Origin: Agarophyton chilense
Taxonomy: Eukaryota; Rhodophyta; Florideophyceae; Gracilariales; Gracilariaceae
Reading direction: 5' to 3'
Assembly: GCA_030374765.1 (NCBI GenBank)
Contig: JARGXX010000109.1
Span: 310,001-374,000 of the forward strand
Length of the DNA: 64,000 bases
Shown here piece by piece: positions 12,199-21,844 of this stretch. The first letter of the stretch is position 1; each line of letters starts with the position of its first letter. The notes beneath the pieces are model-generated. The model made no database searches, was not told where the DNA came from, and saw only the letters and a list, made by a program, of their open reading frames with translations. A program made the position numbers and the translations under genes.

Positions 12199-13224
12199 AT
12201 GCTTTCACATCTCATCGAAATGATGCACCCTCGACAGGCGCGCATAGTGTATACCAAAGGCTTCCTGTTTCGCCGCCTCATTGCTATTGCCTTTTCCTTA
12301 CTCATCCTGTTCACTATCGCCACTCGACAACAACAACCTCAGACGTATTCCTGTGGCGACCGCGTACCAATAGAGGAGGTGCTTCGCGGCATCCACCGCT
12401 TACAAGCAAGTGAACAACCGGAAAATGAGGCACTTGTCCTTCTGAACCAAGTAGATCAGCGTCGGAAAGAGCAAATTCATTCAACGATGCCGTTTATTCC
12501 GTATGTACTTCACTGGCAATCTGCAGACCTGCTTTCTGGTCCGATGCTGCTCCCAAGAAGCCTATTGACTTCTTCCCTTGTCAATCGCCTCCTAGTTTTG
12601 GTGGACCAAAACCATGGACCCATCGGTTTGTATTGTTCCGTGCCCGGCAATTGGGACATTGCCATACATCACCATCTCGCCAACAATTACATTCTACGTC
12701 CTCTCTCTCAGTTTTCCATACGCGATCGAGAAAGGCTTCTTTACAGTCCAAATGTCTATCGTTTCTTGTTCGTTCGGCATCCATTAACCAGGCTTCGCAT
12801 CATGTATCAAAACGCGACTAAGCACGGACCCGATTCCGAAGCATACCGATCCTTCGTTTCCAGAGTGAGGGGAATTCCTCTTCGAGAAAACGACAGAGTT
12901 TTGCAAGTACTCACCCCGCGCTTCTTCGTTACTTTTCTCTCACGTTTGCCCATTTTACCCGCAGAGTTTGTCTCCCAAACTGAATTATGCGGGCGCTCTG
13001 TAATCAAATATCACCTTGCTGGTCACGTGGAATCGTTCGGGCGCAACATCGTTCAGTTGAACAGGAGACTAGCGCTCGGCGGTGGAACTTTCACTGACTT
13101 GAGTTCACTCGACGACAGCATCATGCATGAGGAATGGTCAGACAAACGACTTCGTTTGCATGTTGCGAAATTATACGCAGAAGACTTTCGTAACTTTGGC
13201 TTCGATGTGGCGCCGCCGCTATAG
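12199..13224 (+). CDS. Golgi-type carbohydrate sulfotransferase
   Basis: Intronless, 341 residues. A type II membrane protein: basic N-terminus, then one membrane anchor (about residues 27-41). The lumenal part has the layout of the HNK-1/chondroitin 4-sulfotransferase family: SVPGNW (147-152) where family members have the PK-x-G-x-x-W 5'-PAPS loop; FLFVRHPLTRL (189-199), a clear 3'-phosphate site with R193, P195 and R198; YHLAGHVESF, matching the later F-V-G-x-x-E block; and a closing LYAEDFRNFGFD that matches the usual Y-x-x-D-F-x-x-F-G-Y end. It should move sulfate from PAPS onto a galactan or similar glycan in the Golgi. The 5' loop lacks the usual lysine, so activity is not certain. An in-frame stop lies three codons before the ATG. 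Its stop is 3 nt from that of the convergent EF-G2 gene. Confidence 0.8.
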   Translation: MLSHLIEMMHPRQARIVYTKGFLFRRLIAIAFSLLILFTIATRQQQPQTYSCGDRVPIEEVLRGIHRLQASEQPENEALVLLNQVDQRRKEQIHSTMPFIPYVLHWQSADLLSGPMLLPRSLLTSSLVNRLLVLVDQNHGPIGLYCSVPGNWDIAIHHHLANNYILRPLSQFSIRDRERLLYSPNVYRFLFVRHPLTRLRIMYQNATKHGPDSEAYRSFVSRVRGIPLRENDRVLQVLTPRFFVTFLSRLPILPAEFVSQTELCGRSVIKYHLAGHVESFGRNIVQLNRRLALGGGTFTDLSSLDDSIMHEEWSDKRLRLHVAKLYAEDFRNFGFDVAPPL

Positions 13225-13227
13225 ACT

Positions 13228-15508
13228 TCACACTCCGCACCAACGCTCCACAACCCTCCGTTTAGTGGAGTCATCAACAGCTCTGTAAGATCCAAATTCC
13301 ATACTCATGTCTCCCCTTCCTTTGGTGAGAGACCGCATTTTGCTTGCCCAGCCGACAAGGCCTTCAAGGGGGACGCTTGCGCGAATGATACACTTGTGCC
13401 TTGCGTCGCTTGTCTTCTCACCGTGGCCCATCCGCTCAAAGACTTCGATGAGTCCTCTTCGTCTTGTGGGGTGTGATAATTCTGAGATAATGTCTCCAGC
13501 ATGTTCTTCCGGTACGTTCAACTCTACGAGCATCACAGGTTCAAACAGAGTTGGTGAACAATCGGAAAGCAGATTGTGAAGAGCTTTCCCTGCACAGGCG
13601 CGAAGCGCAACTACATCGACATGAGCAGCATTGTTATCACCTTTCAGCACGTGCACTCGTACATTAGTCACAGGGTTGCCAAGCAAGACGCCTCGCCCAA
13701 GGGCAGCCTCCAGTCCCTGTCGTACAGCCTCATCCTCATCTTTGGAGGAAAACCCATCAACCACGATTTCATTGCAGTACCGCCCCTCTTCCAAGGGCTC
13801 TACCGAAACATCAAGGCAGGCGTATAATTGCTGAGTGCCGAGGGCAGTATCGTATATTTCTATCTTGCGCCCTGATGATGTAATACTTTCGCGATACGCA
13901 ATTCTAGGCTTCGAAACATGCAGTGGGAACTGAAGAGCGCGTCTCATTCGTTCAACCGTAACTTCTAGATGCAACTCACCCATGCCGGAAAGGAGGATCT
14001 CACCCGTTTCGTCATCCATTCTAGACTCGAGAGAAGCGTCTGCTTCAACGACACGATAAAGCTCTTGCTCAAGTTCTTTTTCCTGAGAGCTGGTCTCCGC
14101 CGAAAGAGCGACTGTAAACACCGCGGGAGGAGGTCGAACGGTATCCATAAACACGTGCGATGATTGTGGATCGTGCTTCAGCATAATTGTGTCGCCAGTT
14201 TGAGTGTGCCGCAATCCGGACTGAAGGCGAAGATGCAGTGGGTAAATAGTTAGTGAAAGTTGGGAGTTCTACCAATAAGGGGAGGGAACTTACTGCAGCA
14301 AATATGTCACCAATATCAATGCTATCAATCTCAACGAATCTATCGGCTATGACTCGGAACAATTTGGTGGGCATCTCTGCTTGCCCTTTGGTGGTGTTGA
14401 GCATAGGTTTCTTTCCTTGTGGAAGCGAACCGGTGAATGCGCGGAGATGAACAAGTCGCCCGCGATGTTTATCGTACGTGACTTTAAACGCGTAAGCGAC
14501 AAATGGGGCGTCATCGGATATAGACAGTCTGACTGAGCGTTTCCCATCCACAGAATGTGCCTCAACGGGCGCACGTTGATTTGGGGCGGGTAAGTACTCA
14601 ACCACGGCGTTCATAAGCTTTCGCACACCGATGCGATTAAGTGAAGACCCACACAAGACAGGAACAAGTTTGTTCGATATGCATGCACTGCGAATTGCCG
14701 CTTGCATCTGATGTCTGGTTATTGGCTGACCATCCAGATAAAGGCTCATGATCTGATCGTCGACATCGGCAACGGTTTCAACCAAATGATCAGCAGCTTT
14801 ACGGATATCCGCATGGTATGCGGAAATGGCCTGGATTTCTTGCACTTGGTCAGTTTGATGTGTCGGAAAGGTTTGCAAGAGATCGTAACTCTCAGAAAAG
14901 ACACCATGCTTGAAAATTGGTACGTGTAGGACAGCAGGACGTGTGTTGAAACATTGCTGCAGATTTTGAACGACGGTGTTGAGATCAGCTGCATCGCGAT
15001 CCATCTTGTTGACAAATACGACGCGCGGAAGACAATTTGCATCAGCTTGTCGCCATACAGTCTCAGTCTGCGGTTGCACTGCTGCGACAGCATCAAGAAG
15101 GACAAGCACTGCGTCAATAGCTCTGAGACATGTTTCAACTTCATAGGTAAAGTCAAGATGCCCCGGAGAATCTACTATGAAAAAACGATGCTCTTTCCAG
15201 GGCAGAAATGTGGAAGCAGCAGATATAGTGATGCCTCGCTGACGCTCTTGCGGAAGATAGTCCATACTTGTATCGCCTGTATCCACGTTTCCCATGCGAC
15301 GCAAAGCGCCTGCATGGTATAACATCGCCTCGGAAGTTGTAGTCTTACCGGAGTTTATGTGGGCAATGACGCCAAACACACGTGAGCGGGAGGCGGCCGC
15401 GACGGACGCATTTGGTGCATTGTGAGCGAATCGTGGCAGAAAGAAGCGGGGAAGACTATGGAAATGAGTTACATGGCGGTAACGAAAAAACGCTGTGGCG
15501 AGTCCCAT
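13228..15508 (-). CDS. Mitochondrial elongation factor G2-like GTPase (two exons)
   Basis: Exon 1 is 15508-14294 and exon 2 is 14220-13228, joined across a 73-nt phase-0 intron (donor GTAAGT, acceptor CTTCAG). Joined length is 735 residues, near the family size. The first 30 or so residues are rich in Arg, Phe and His with few acids, as in a mitochondrial presequence. GTPase motifs: HINSGKTT (50-57), ERQRGIT (88-94), DSPGH (113-117), NKMD (167-170). The TVWRQAD segment and short switch region are more like EF-G2 (GFM2, which acts with ribosome recycling factor to split mitochondrial ribosomes) than EF-G1. Exon 2 holds domains III-V, ending in the usual LTKGRG segment. Unusual details: Asn for the common Asp in G1 and Ser for Thr in DTPGH. 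A plastid EF-G is less likely. Confidence 0.88.
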
Positions 15509-16288
15509 CGTCGAGAAGTAGAGGGCGCCCTGATATGTATGGGCAATTGACGATATGCTAACTTCGCCGTTCCCAACGCACGGTCTCAGTTACAGTCGTT
15601 CATGTGCACACTATACACGGGGGTATCAATGTACGTGGTCGCGTTGACACGTGGTGAGAGGAGCCAGGAGCATGTCAACGCGCCACCGGGCACCAAACGT
15701 GTCGATATGCTTTCCACTGGACATAACCCCTTGCAAAGACATGCGTTTATGGCTCTTTAAGTCAAACTAATGCGCTTTGTTATATTTTTGCGCATCACTG
15801 TTCGTAGATTCCCTACTACAGAGATGCGTCGTTGTCGGCGTGTTACCCTTCGTAGACACGTGGTGCACGATAGTTTAGAACACAGATGAATTTGCTCTGA
15901 TAACTTTGGTACAGTATGCGAGAGAGTTACACACTCTTTTCCAACATCCCATGGAGAGTGCCAAAAGATTATCATTGGCTGCCTTCAATCTCATTAATCA
16001 CGCCGATGTTTGGTTCCTCCGAAACGGGGACCACCCGACCGAAGAAACTTGAATTTGTATAGCTTGACCTGACTACTGGTTTATCCATTCAGTAACAAAG
16101 CATGATGGGTTGTTTTTCGAATGTCAAAGGCCCCCTCTCAACCTAGCTGTAAATCTCTCCGCTCTCAGCCGCGCTCAAAATTCCCTTATAACAACAGAGG
16201 CCCTCATGAAAGACCTTCGTGTATCACACACTGTCGATCCCATCAACTGATTGTGCGTCGATTGCTGCTTTCTGTATCTCTTTCCCTA
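15509..16288. promoter_or_regulatory. Divergent upstream region, EF-G2 and secreted protein genes
   Basis: The two flanking genes point away from each other, so this 780-bp gap should hold both promoters. I see no clear TATA box or binding-site cluster. The frame of the right-hand gene is open back to 16121, but the first ATG followed by a signal peptide is at 16289. Confidence 0.4.
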
Positions 16289-16795
16289 ATGAAGCTCGCC
16301 CATTTTGTCCTCGGCGCACTCCTTCTCTGCAACTCGCTCGCTATCGAGATCTGCTCCACAAAGTTTTGTATCAGAGACATTAGAGCACAATGCCGCACGC
16401 AGATCTTTTGTATCCGGGCTCCTTGCCCACAACCGCCGCCGCAGTCATGTTTACGCTGGATTCTTGAACAATTTCGGCCCACGCCACCCATCAATGTACC
16501 AATAACGCTGCCACCATCGACGCAATTACCAACTACACAGCCTCCAACGACACAAGCAGGTGGGGAGTGTGAAGATCCCGCAAACATCGCTGGCGGCCCT
16601 TTTTTCACCATCGGTGAACCGGATTGCTGTACTCTTGCGGGCCTCGGATGTAGGCAACTCGGCGAGAGCTGTTCTACTACCGCAGCTCTGGTATCGGCTC
16701 CCGTACCTTGTGAAGATGGACTTACTTGTGTCATTACTGATCCTGGGAATATTGCGGCGGATGTTACTAATAGAGGCACGTGCGAAGCAGTTTAG
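16289..16795 (+). CDS. Secreted cysteine-rich two-module protein
   Basis: 168 residues from the ATG at 16289. I chose this start because MKLAHFVLGALLLCNSLA is a good signal peptide; the same frame is open further upstream (ATG at 16121), but that start would bury it. After cleavage the protein has a six-cysteine module (about residues 22-54), a Pro/Thr linker (about 64-90) like those that carry O-glycans, and an eight-cysteine module (about 93-166) with CC and CEDGLTC segments. Even cysteine numbers in both modules suggest disulfides outside the cell. I do not recognise the family. The layout would suit a cell-wall or apoplast protein, but no function can be given. A Tc1 element begins 195 bp downstream. 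Confidence 0.65.
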   Translation: MKLAHFVLGALLLCNSLAIEICSTKFCIRDIRAQCRTQIFCIRAPCPQPPPQSCLRWILEQFRPTPPINVPITLPPSTQLPTTQPPTTQAGGECEDPANIAGGPFFTIGEPDCCTLAGLGCRQLGESCSTTAALVSAPVPCEDGLTCVITDPGNIAADVTNRGTCEAV

Positions 16796-17317
16796 GTTCT
16801 GCAATAGAGTTGGTTCAGTATTTAGCTGTCAAAACAGACCTGGGAGGCTAAACACTGTTAGTAGTTCAAAGATGAACGAGGATCGATACTGGATTGAAAA
16901 TTCGGTAGTCATGAATAAAGCATATGAGTGGTCCTTTGTTTTCCTTGCGCAACCCAGCTCGGGTGGTTATAGAAGTAGATGTACCTTGTACAGTCCTATT
17001 CAAAAATATACGCACGGGCGTGTTTAGCACATATGTAAAGGTTCCAAGACACTCTCAAAGACAAAGACGATGTAGCAAGTTCCCGTAGGAAGTTGTATCA
17101 CTAAATGTACTTCTGTATTGGTTATATTCCTATTAAATCTCTTGCATTACACAAAATACAATTTCACACGTAGTGCAAAAATATACGCACGATTACAAAA
17201 AAAAAGCGCGCACTTCTTAGTACTGCGCTCGATGAAATACAAATGTTCATGAGTTTGTTAGAATAAAACAGAACGTTGCTCTACAGTTCACACTGAACAA
17301 CGTGTACCATCACAAAA

Positions 17318-17874
17318 ATGCCTAGAGGCAAGGAACTAACCAGCGAAGAGAAAGCACAAATTATAGCGCTTCACACCGCTAATTTGTAATTGCAAAAAAC
17401 TGCAAACCAGTTGGGAAGATCCAAATCTAGTATCCAAAGATATCTGAAACAAAATGCATCTAATATTCAAAAAAAAAGACCCGGGAGGCCACGAAAATTA
17501 TCCAAACACGATGAAAGACAACTAAAAAGAACACTCTCAAAACAAAGTTCTCCGGCAAAACATCTAAAAAATGACTTGCAACTTGAAGTATCGATTTCAA
17601 CAGTCACAAGAGCAATCCATAGACTGGACACGTTTGAGCATAAGAAGAAAAAATCAGCACCACTAATCACTGAATCTCACAGAATTGCTCGCTTGGAATG
17701 GGTTATGCAATACAATCGATTTTATGCTAAAGAGTGGGATATGGTTGTTTGGAGCGACGAAAAAAAATTTAATGGTGATGGTCCCGATGGCTGGAGCTAC
17801 TACTGACATGATCTACGAAATGATGAAAAGCTTTTTTGGAAGCGCAAAAATGGAGGTTTTTCGGTTATGATATG
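17318..17874 (+). pseudogene. Tc1 family II transposase, 5' part
   Basis: Starts MPRGKELTSEEKAQIIALH with a helix-turn-helix, followed by KKRPGRPRKLS (an AT-hook-like GRPR linker usual between the two HTH motifs of Tc1 transposases) and the first catalytic Asp in VVWSDEKKFNGDG. Two stops interrupt it: TAA at 17387, and TGA near 17804 where relatives have Trp (YYWHD). The frame then runs into the LTR element at 17875. The 3' half lies at 29789-30232. Confidence 0.88.
17870..17874. repeat. Target site duplication, left copy (ATATG)
   Basis: ATATG directly before the left LTR is repeated at 29789-29793 directly after the right LTR. The 5-bp duplication is the size made by Ty3/gypsy integrases. 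Confidence 0.93.
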
Positions 17875-18942
17875 TGTGGAGCAAAACCCGGCGACGGGAA
17901 GTGCTCTCAAGGTGTTCGAAGCCTTGCTCCCTGGGGGAGGCAGACTCAGAGATAGAGCCCTCCGTTCCACCCGTAGTGTGGGGTGTAACTCCCACGGGGA
18001 TTCCGGCAGTACCGGCGGAGGTGAGGGGTAGAAACCGTTGGATCGGGAATGGATATGGGTATCCCAAAGAATGGGGGAAAATCCTGCAAAGAGGAAAAAC
18101 GGGGCGAGGGTCGGGCACTAACAGGCACCGGACCCGAGAACCAGAAAAGGGGCGAAAACCTGTCCTCGAAAGGAAACACAAAAAGCACGCAACAAGTAAG
18201 CAGAACCCCCACGGGTTATCGTGCACGCAGGTCGTCTGAGCGGTCGTAAGGGGGTGGTTGCACGGAACCCAAACGTGGGCACTCTCCAAGTGGAGTCGTG
18301 TCCCTACGCAGGCGTTGCTAACCAGAGCCCGTTCCGGGTTGTAAGGCCGAAACGATGGCGACGAAGAACCTCTAAAGGTATCGAAGACCAACCTTGGTTA
18401 CCATTTACTTTGAGCTTCGGACTGTCAGATCTCATCTCCCTAAGTAGGGCCCACTAACTAAACTCTACAGTAGTGCACACCTGCTCAGGGCCATACACGT
18501 GGAGATCCCACTGTCAGGGCCCAAAAGTCCAACGTTCTAACAAATATCCGAAAATCGGTGCCAAAATTAAGCCACGTGTATCACGGGGCCAATCCAACCA
18601 TGGGCCATCCGAATCTTCCCTTCATAGGCGAACTCTAACCAGAAAACAGTGCCACCTCAGCACACCTTAGAGGGGATCATAGTCATAACCCTCGGAGGGT
18701 TCAATCCTCATTCTATGAGTTGCATCTTCAAGTATCCCCTAACTGGGCGTTGCTCTACATGTATCACGGGGCCAATCCAACCATGGGCCATCCGAATCTT
18801 CCCTTCATAGGCGAACTCTAACCAGAAAACAGTGCCACCTCAGCACACCTTAGAGGGGATCATAGTCATAACCCTCGGAGGGTTCAATCCTCATTCTATG
18901 AGTTGCATCTTCAAGTATCCCCTAACTGGGCGTTGCTCTACA
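17875..18942 (-). repeat. 3' LTR of chromovirus A with a tandem duplication
   Basis: Core LTR 17875-18759 (885 bp, TG...CA ends) matches the other LTR (28903-29788). It is followed by an exact second copy of its last 183 bp (18577-18759 repeated at 18760-18942). In element orientation the duplication is the start of U3, next to the polypurine tract. Confidence 0.93.
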
Positions 18943-18957
18943 TCTCCCCCTCCTTAA
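18943..18957 (-). other. Polypurine tract of chromovirus A
   Basis: On the minus strand AAGGAGGGGGAGA lies directly before the LTR start TGTAGAGC. This is the place and composition of a plus-strand primer and confirms the minus orientation of the element. Confidence 0.85.
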
Positions 18958-19023
18958 GACGAGGAAGAACATTCCGAGCCGCGGGTGTCTCGCTTTCCGG
19001 TCACTATATATACTTCTCTCCCA

Positions 19024-20880
19024 ATGGGGTCCTTCACCACTTCTGAGGATCGCCACAAAACCGGCACATCGGTACAACTTTCTTCTACTCCTCCGACTTT
19101 CGGCGATAAGCAACTTCTCGCAACAGCAGTCTCAACCAGCCCTCTCAAGAGAATGAACCCATACGTCCTCAACCCACTCTCGGGGCCATCGGCCTCCGCG
19201 CCGGCGGACAACGAAGCTCCCCAGCAGGGTGAATATTTCTCCGGTTTGGATGCGGCTCCGTCAGGTACCGAACCTTCCGCCTCGGCGAGCAACCGACATC
19301 CTCAGGAGGATTTGGACATTAACGCGGTGGCGTGGAACTCCGCTCATGCGATGCCCTTGGTAGCAAACTCCAGAGGTTGGATCTCAAACGAATCCTTTCG
19401 AAGGTGGAGTCCCCTTACCGATCCGGTGATATATTCCCGCGCTCCGTGGTTCCATCCGACAGCGGTTCGCGACGATGAGCTCATCGACTCCTACGTGGAG
19501 GACGGCTTATTGCCGGGTGGCCTACCTGTTGAGATTGTACGTTCTCCCGATTGGAGGGCGCGGGTAGCCATAGAGCCTCAGTATCTATACCTCAGTCGCG
19601 GGGAGTCCCTGGACAAGGCGCGCGCAGCGATGGCGGCTCTGGCCTACCAGCGATTGGAGAGGTCACGCTTTGACCATCTGGTTCCCCCGGAGTACGGGTT
19701 CGATGTCGCCTATTACCGCACGTACGGTGAGGTCTCCTACGGGGATAACCTGGCAGCCTTTCTCGAAGCCGAGTTCCGTGGACCGGGTTTTCCTCTCCGA
19801 GAAGATATGCTCCAATGGAGTCGTCCCATCCTTCGGGCTGAATTCAGGTACCTTCAGCGGCAGTTTACCCAGTATGGGTTCGATCGACGCGTGCGCTTCG
19901 AGCGCCGCTCGCGCTCCCGTTTCGGGTTCCTTGTCCCGTATCCTCACGTGGAACTGGAGCGTATCCGTAACACGGCGAAGGTTGGGCGATTCGTGCCCCT
20001 TCCAGCTTGGTGGAGTAAGGTCGAGGTCCCCCGAGGGTGCTTTGCTGAACTGCCCCCGTGCATCTACTATATTGGGTCTCGTTTGATGCACCACCCGAAC
20101 TCGGGATACTGGGCCCTCGTTGCAGCCGAGTGGGCAGCCCGCGTAGCGGCGCACCTCCTCTGGGATGCTCATGACCATTTCCGTATCTGGTATATTCCTC
20201 CGATGCTACGGACCATCATGCGTCAGATCGACCTTGTCCCAGCGTTGGGTTCGGCCAGCAGCGTGCAGGACCTGTATCCAATCTTGAACGTGATCGACAA
20301 CACCCAATGGGATCGAGTTCCAGTGGAAAATCAGCCCGCAGGGGAAGGATCCGCGCGAGACAAGTCTCCTGGCCAGTACGATCCGGGCTCCGGTAACTGG
20401 GTCTATTACAATCCCTTCGAAGGGGTTCGCATCAGCGCGGCGCAAGCACGGGCGCTGATTGACTCGCCTCGACCAATTCCGGTGGGACACCCAACGGGGT
20501 TCATTTATACCGACGATTACGAGTACGAGCCTCCAGTAAACCTGGACGATCCAGCGTTGGATAACGACATGCCAGCTCCTAGTGGAGTACTCCCTGTGGA
20601 GCCATCTGCACCCTTCCAACCAGTGGGAATGACCTCAGCTGCGGCGGCGAATGCATCCGGTGGAGGTCCATCTGCTCCCCCCGGGTGGGGTGTGAACACC
20701 CTTGCGCAGGCGCCGGTTGCCACTCCGCAAGCGGATAGTGTGCGACAAGGCCTCGTGAACGCGGGCATTCCGATTCCCCCGGGTATGACGGATGTGAGCC
20801 AGATGTTGGCTTTCGCCTCGGCGTACCATCAGGGTCAGAATCCCAACGGTGGGGCGGGTCCCTCCTCGGGCTTTCCGTAG
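19024..20880 (+). CDS. Antisense long ORF of chromovirus A (unknown family)
   Basis: 618 residues from the first ATG (19024); the frame is open back to 18985. It lies on the strand opposite to gag-pol, between the chromodomain end and the 3' LTR, starting about 80 bp inside it. Three parts are visible: a Ser/Pro/Ala-rich N-terminal 120 residues; a central region of about 300 residues rich in Trp, Tyr and Arg (blocks such as RAPWFHPTAVRDDELIDSYV, RSRSRFGFLVPYPHVELERI, HHPNSGYWALV); and a Pro/Gly/Ala-rich tail. No signal peptide, membrane segment, zinc knuckle or catalytic motif that I know. The central part is clearly matched by the other chromoviruses here (62361-63912, and scraps at 52018-52720), so it is a real, inherited protein. 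Antisense frames in this position are known from some plant Ty3/gypsy lineages, with unknown role. Confidence 0.8.
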   Translation: MGSFTTSEDRHKTGTSVQLSSTPPTFGDKQLLATAVSTSPLKRMNPYVLNPLSGPSASAPADNEAPQQGEYFSGLDAAPSGTEPSASASNRHPQEDLDINAVAWNSAHAMPLVANSRGWISNESFRRWSPLTDPVIYSRAPWFHPTAVRDDELIDSYVEDGLLPGGLPVEIVRSPDWRARVAIEPQYLYLSRGESLDKARAAMAALAYQRLERSRFDHLVPPEYGFDVAYYRTYGEVSYGDNLAAFLEAEFRGPGFPLREDMLQWSRPILRAEFRYLQRQFTQYGFDRRVRFERRSRSRFGFLVPYPHVELERIRNTAKVGRFVPLPAWWSKVEVPRGCFAELPPCIYYIGSRLMHHPNSGYWALVAAEWAARVAAHLLWDAHDHFRIWYIPPMLRTIMRQIDLVPALGSASSVQDLYPILNVIDNTQWDRVPVENQPAGEGSARDKSPGQYDPGSGNWVYYNPFEGVRISAAQARALIDSPRPIPVGHPTGFIYTDDYEYEPPVNLDDPALDNDMPAPSGVLPVEPSAPFQPVGMTSAAAANASGGGPSAPPGWGVNTLAQAPVATPQADSVRQGLVNAGIPIPPGMTDVSQMLAFASAYHQGQNPNGGAGPSSGFP

Positions 20881-21269
20881 TTCCGCCTTTGGGCAATTGT
20901 AGAGTCCATAGCTTGGCGACAATAGTAAACTTCTGATATTTGCATAACTTCTTTTCTTCTTCCTTCCTAGGATCTTAACTTCTACTTCATCTTCTTCATT
21001 CCTTCTTAGGATCTTCTTCATCTTCTTCCCTTCCTAGGGTCCAATCTTCTTCTTAATCTTCTTCTCCACTTCGTGGGTCTTCTTTTCCTTTTTCATCATA
21101 AACTGTCCCGATAACCGGTGCTGTGTTCCCCGGTTAACGGCGCTAGGCCGAGGGCCAGTAAACATTCCCTCTCAATACGTGTTCTTCGGGATACTCTCCT
21201 CAATTCATCTTCAGAGGTCCAACATCTTTCTTACTTCGAGGTCCCATCCACACCAGTTCCCGTGGTGGC
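20881..21269. other. Pyrimidine-rich spacer in chromovirus A
   Basis: 20941-21100 is a long run of CTTCTT-type sequence on the plus strand. It follows the stop of the antisense ORF and precedes the chromodomain on the other strand. It may hold 3' signals of both transcripts; I see no gene. Confidence 0.5.
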
Positions 21270-21560
21270 TTACCCGACTTGGGCACGATCCAGATTTGGA
21301 AGCAAGGTTACCCGAGCGCGTCGGTGATAGGATAAAACCTTAAACCTCGGAAGGTGCTCAATGGGTTCCACTGTATCCTCATCAGGCGAGAATCCGTACC
21401 ATCGGACTTGGTAGCGAACTTCTCCCTCGGGGGTGTAGATGTGACGCACGATGCGATCGACAACCAATTCCTGCGGGTACACTTTTCCCTGTTCGGGCTT
21501 CTCTTCCATCTTGGAACGCTCTAGTTCCCTTGAGGGTGTCAACGTAGGGTCCAGACACAC
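21270..21560 (-). CDS. Chromodomain segment of chromovirus A
   Basis: The frame contains VVDRIVRHIYTPEGEVRYQV, then RWYGFS and VEPIEHL, the pattern of a chromodomain (beta strands, W-x-G-F turn, final helix). In chromoviruses this module sits at the C-terminus of integrase and binds histone marks to steer insertion. Here it is in a frame of its own downstream of the integrase tail. Confidence 0.85.
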   Translation of the reverse strand: MCLDPTLTPSRELERSKMEEKPEQGKVYPQELVVDRIVRHIYTPEGEVRYQVRWYGFSPDEDTVEPIEHLPRFKVLSYHRRARVTLLPNLDRAQVG

Positions 21561-21844
21561 CCCGGTGGGTTCTTTTCCGTGTTGCGAGCGGGTCTCAGCA
21601 CTTCGTCCAAACGGCGCCGAGTGGCCTGTGGGCTACGTTGTAACTTCCGTCTACGGAGTCAAAACGGCCCACTTTTGAGTTCTTCTTAAAGCTGAGATCT
21701 TCTCGATAACAATGGTGGTCTTAGATTCCGTGACGGTTGAGAAACCGCGACGCGGTAGCGTCTCCAGTCTCAGGGGGGTAAGACTTCAACGTCAACCCGA
21801 GCTACGGGGACGAAGGTTGCTCTGGTGCAACGCGCCGTGCGACG

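Noticed and set aside
16121-16288. N-terminal extension of the secreted protein
   Set aside because: The extra 56 residues would place the signal peptide inside the chain; the ATG at 16289 gives a normal secreted protein.
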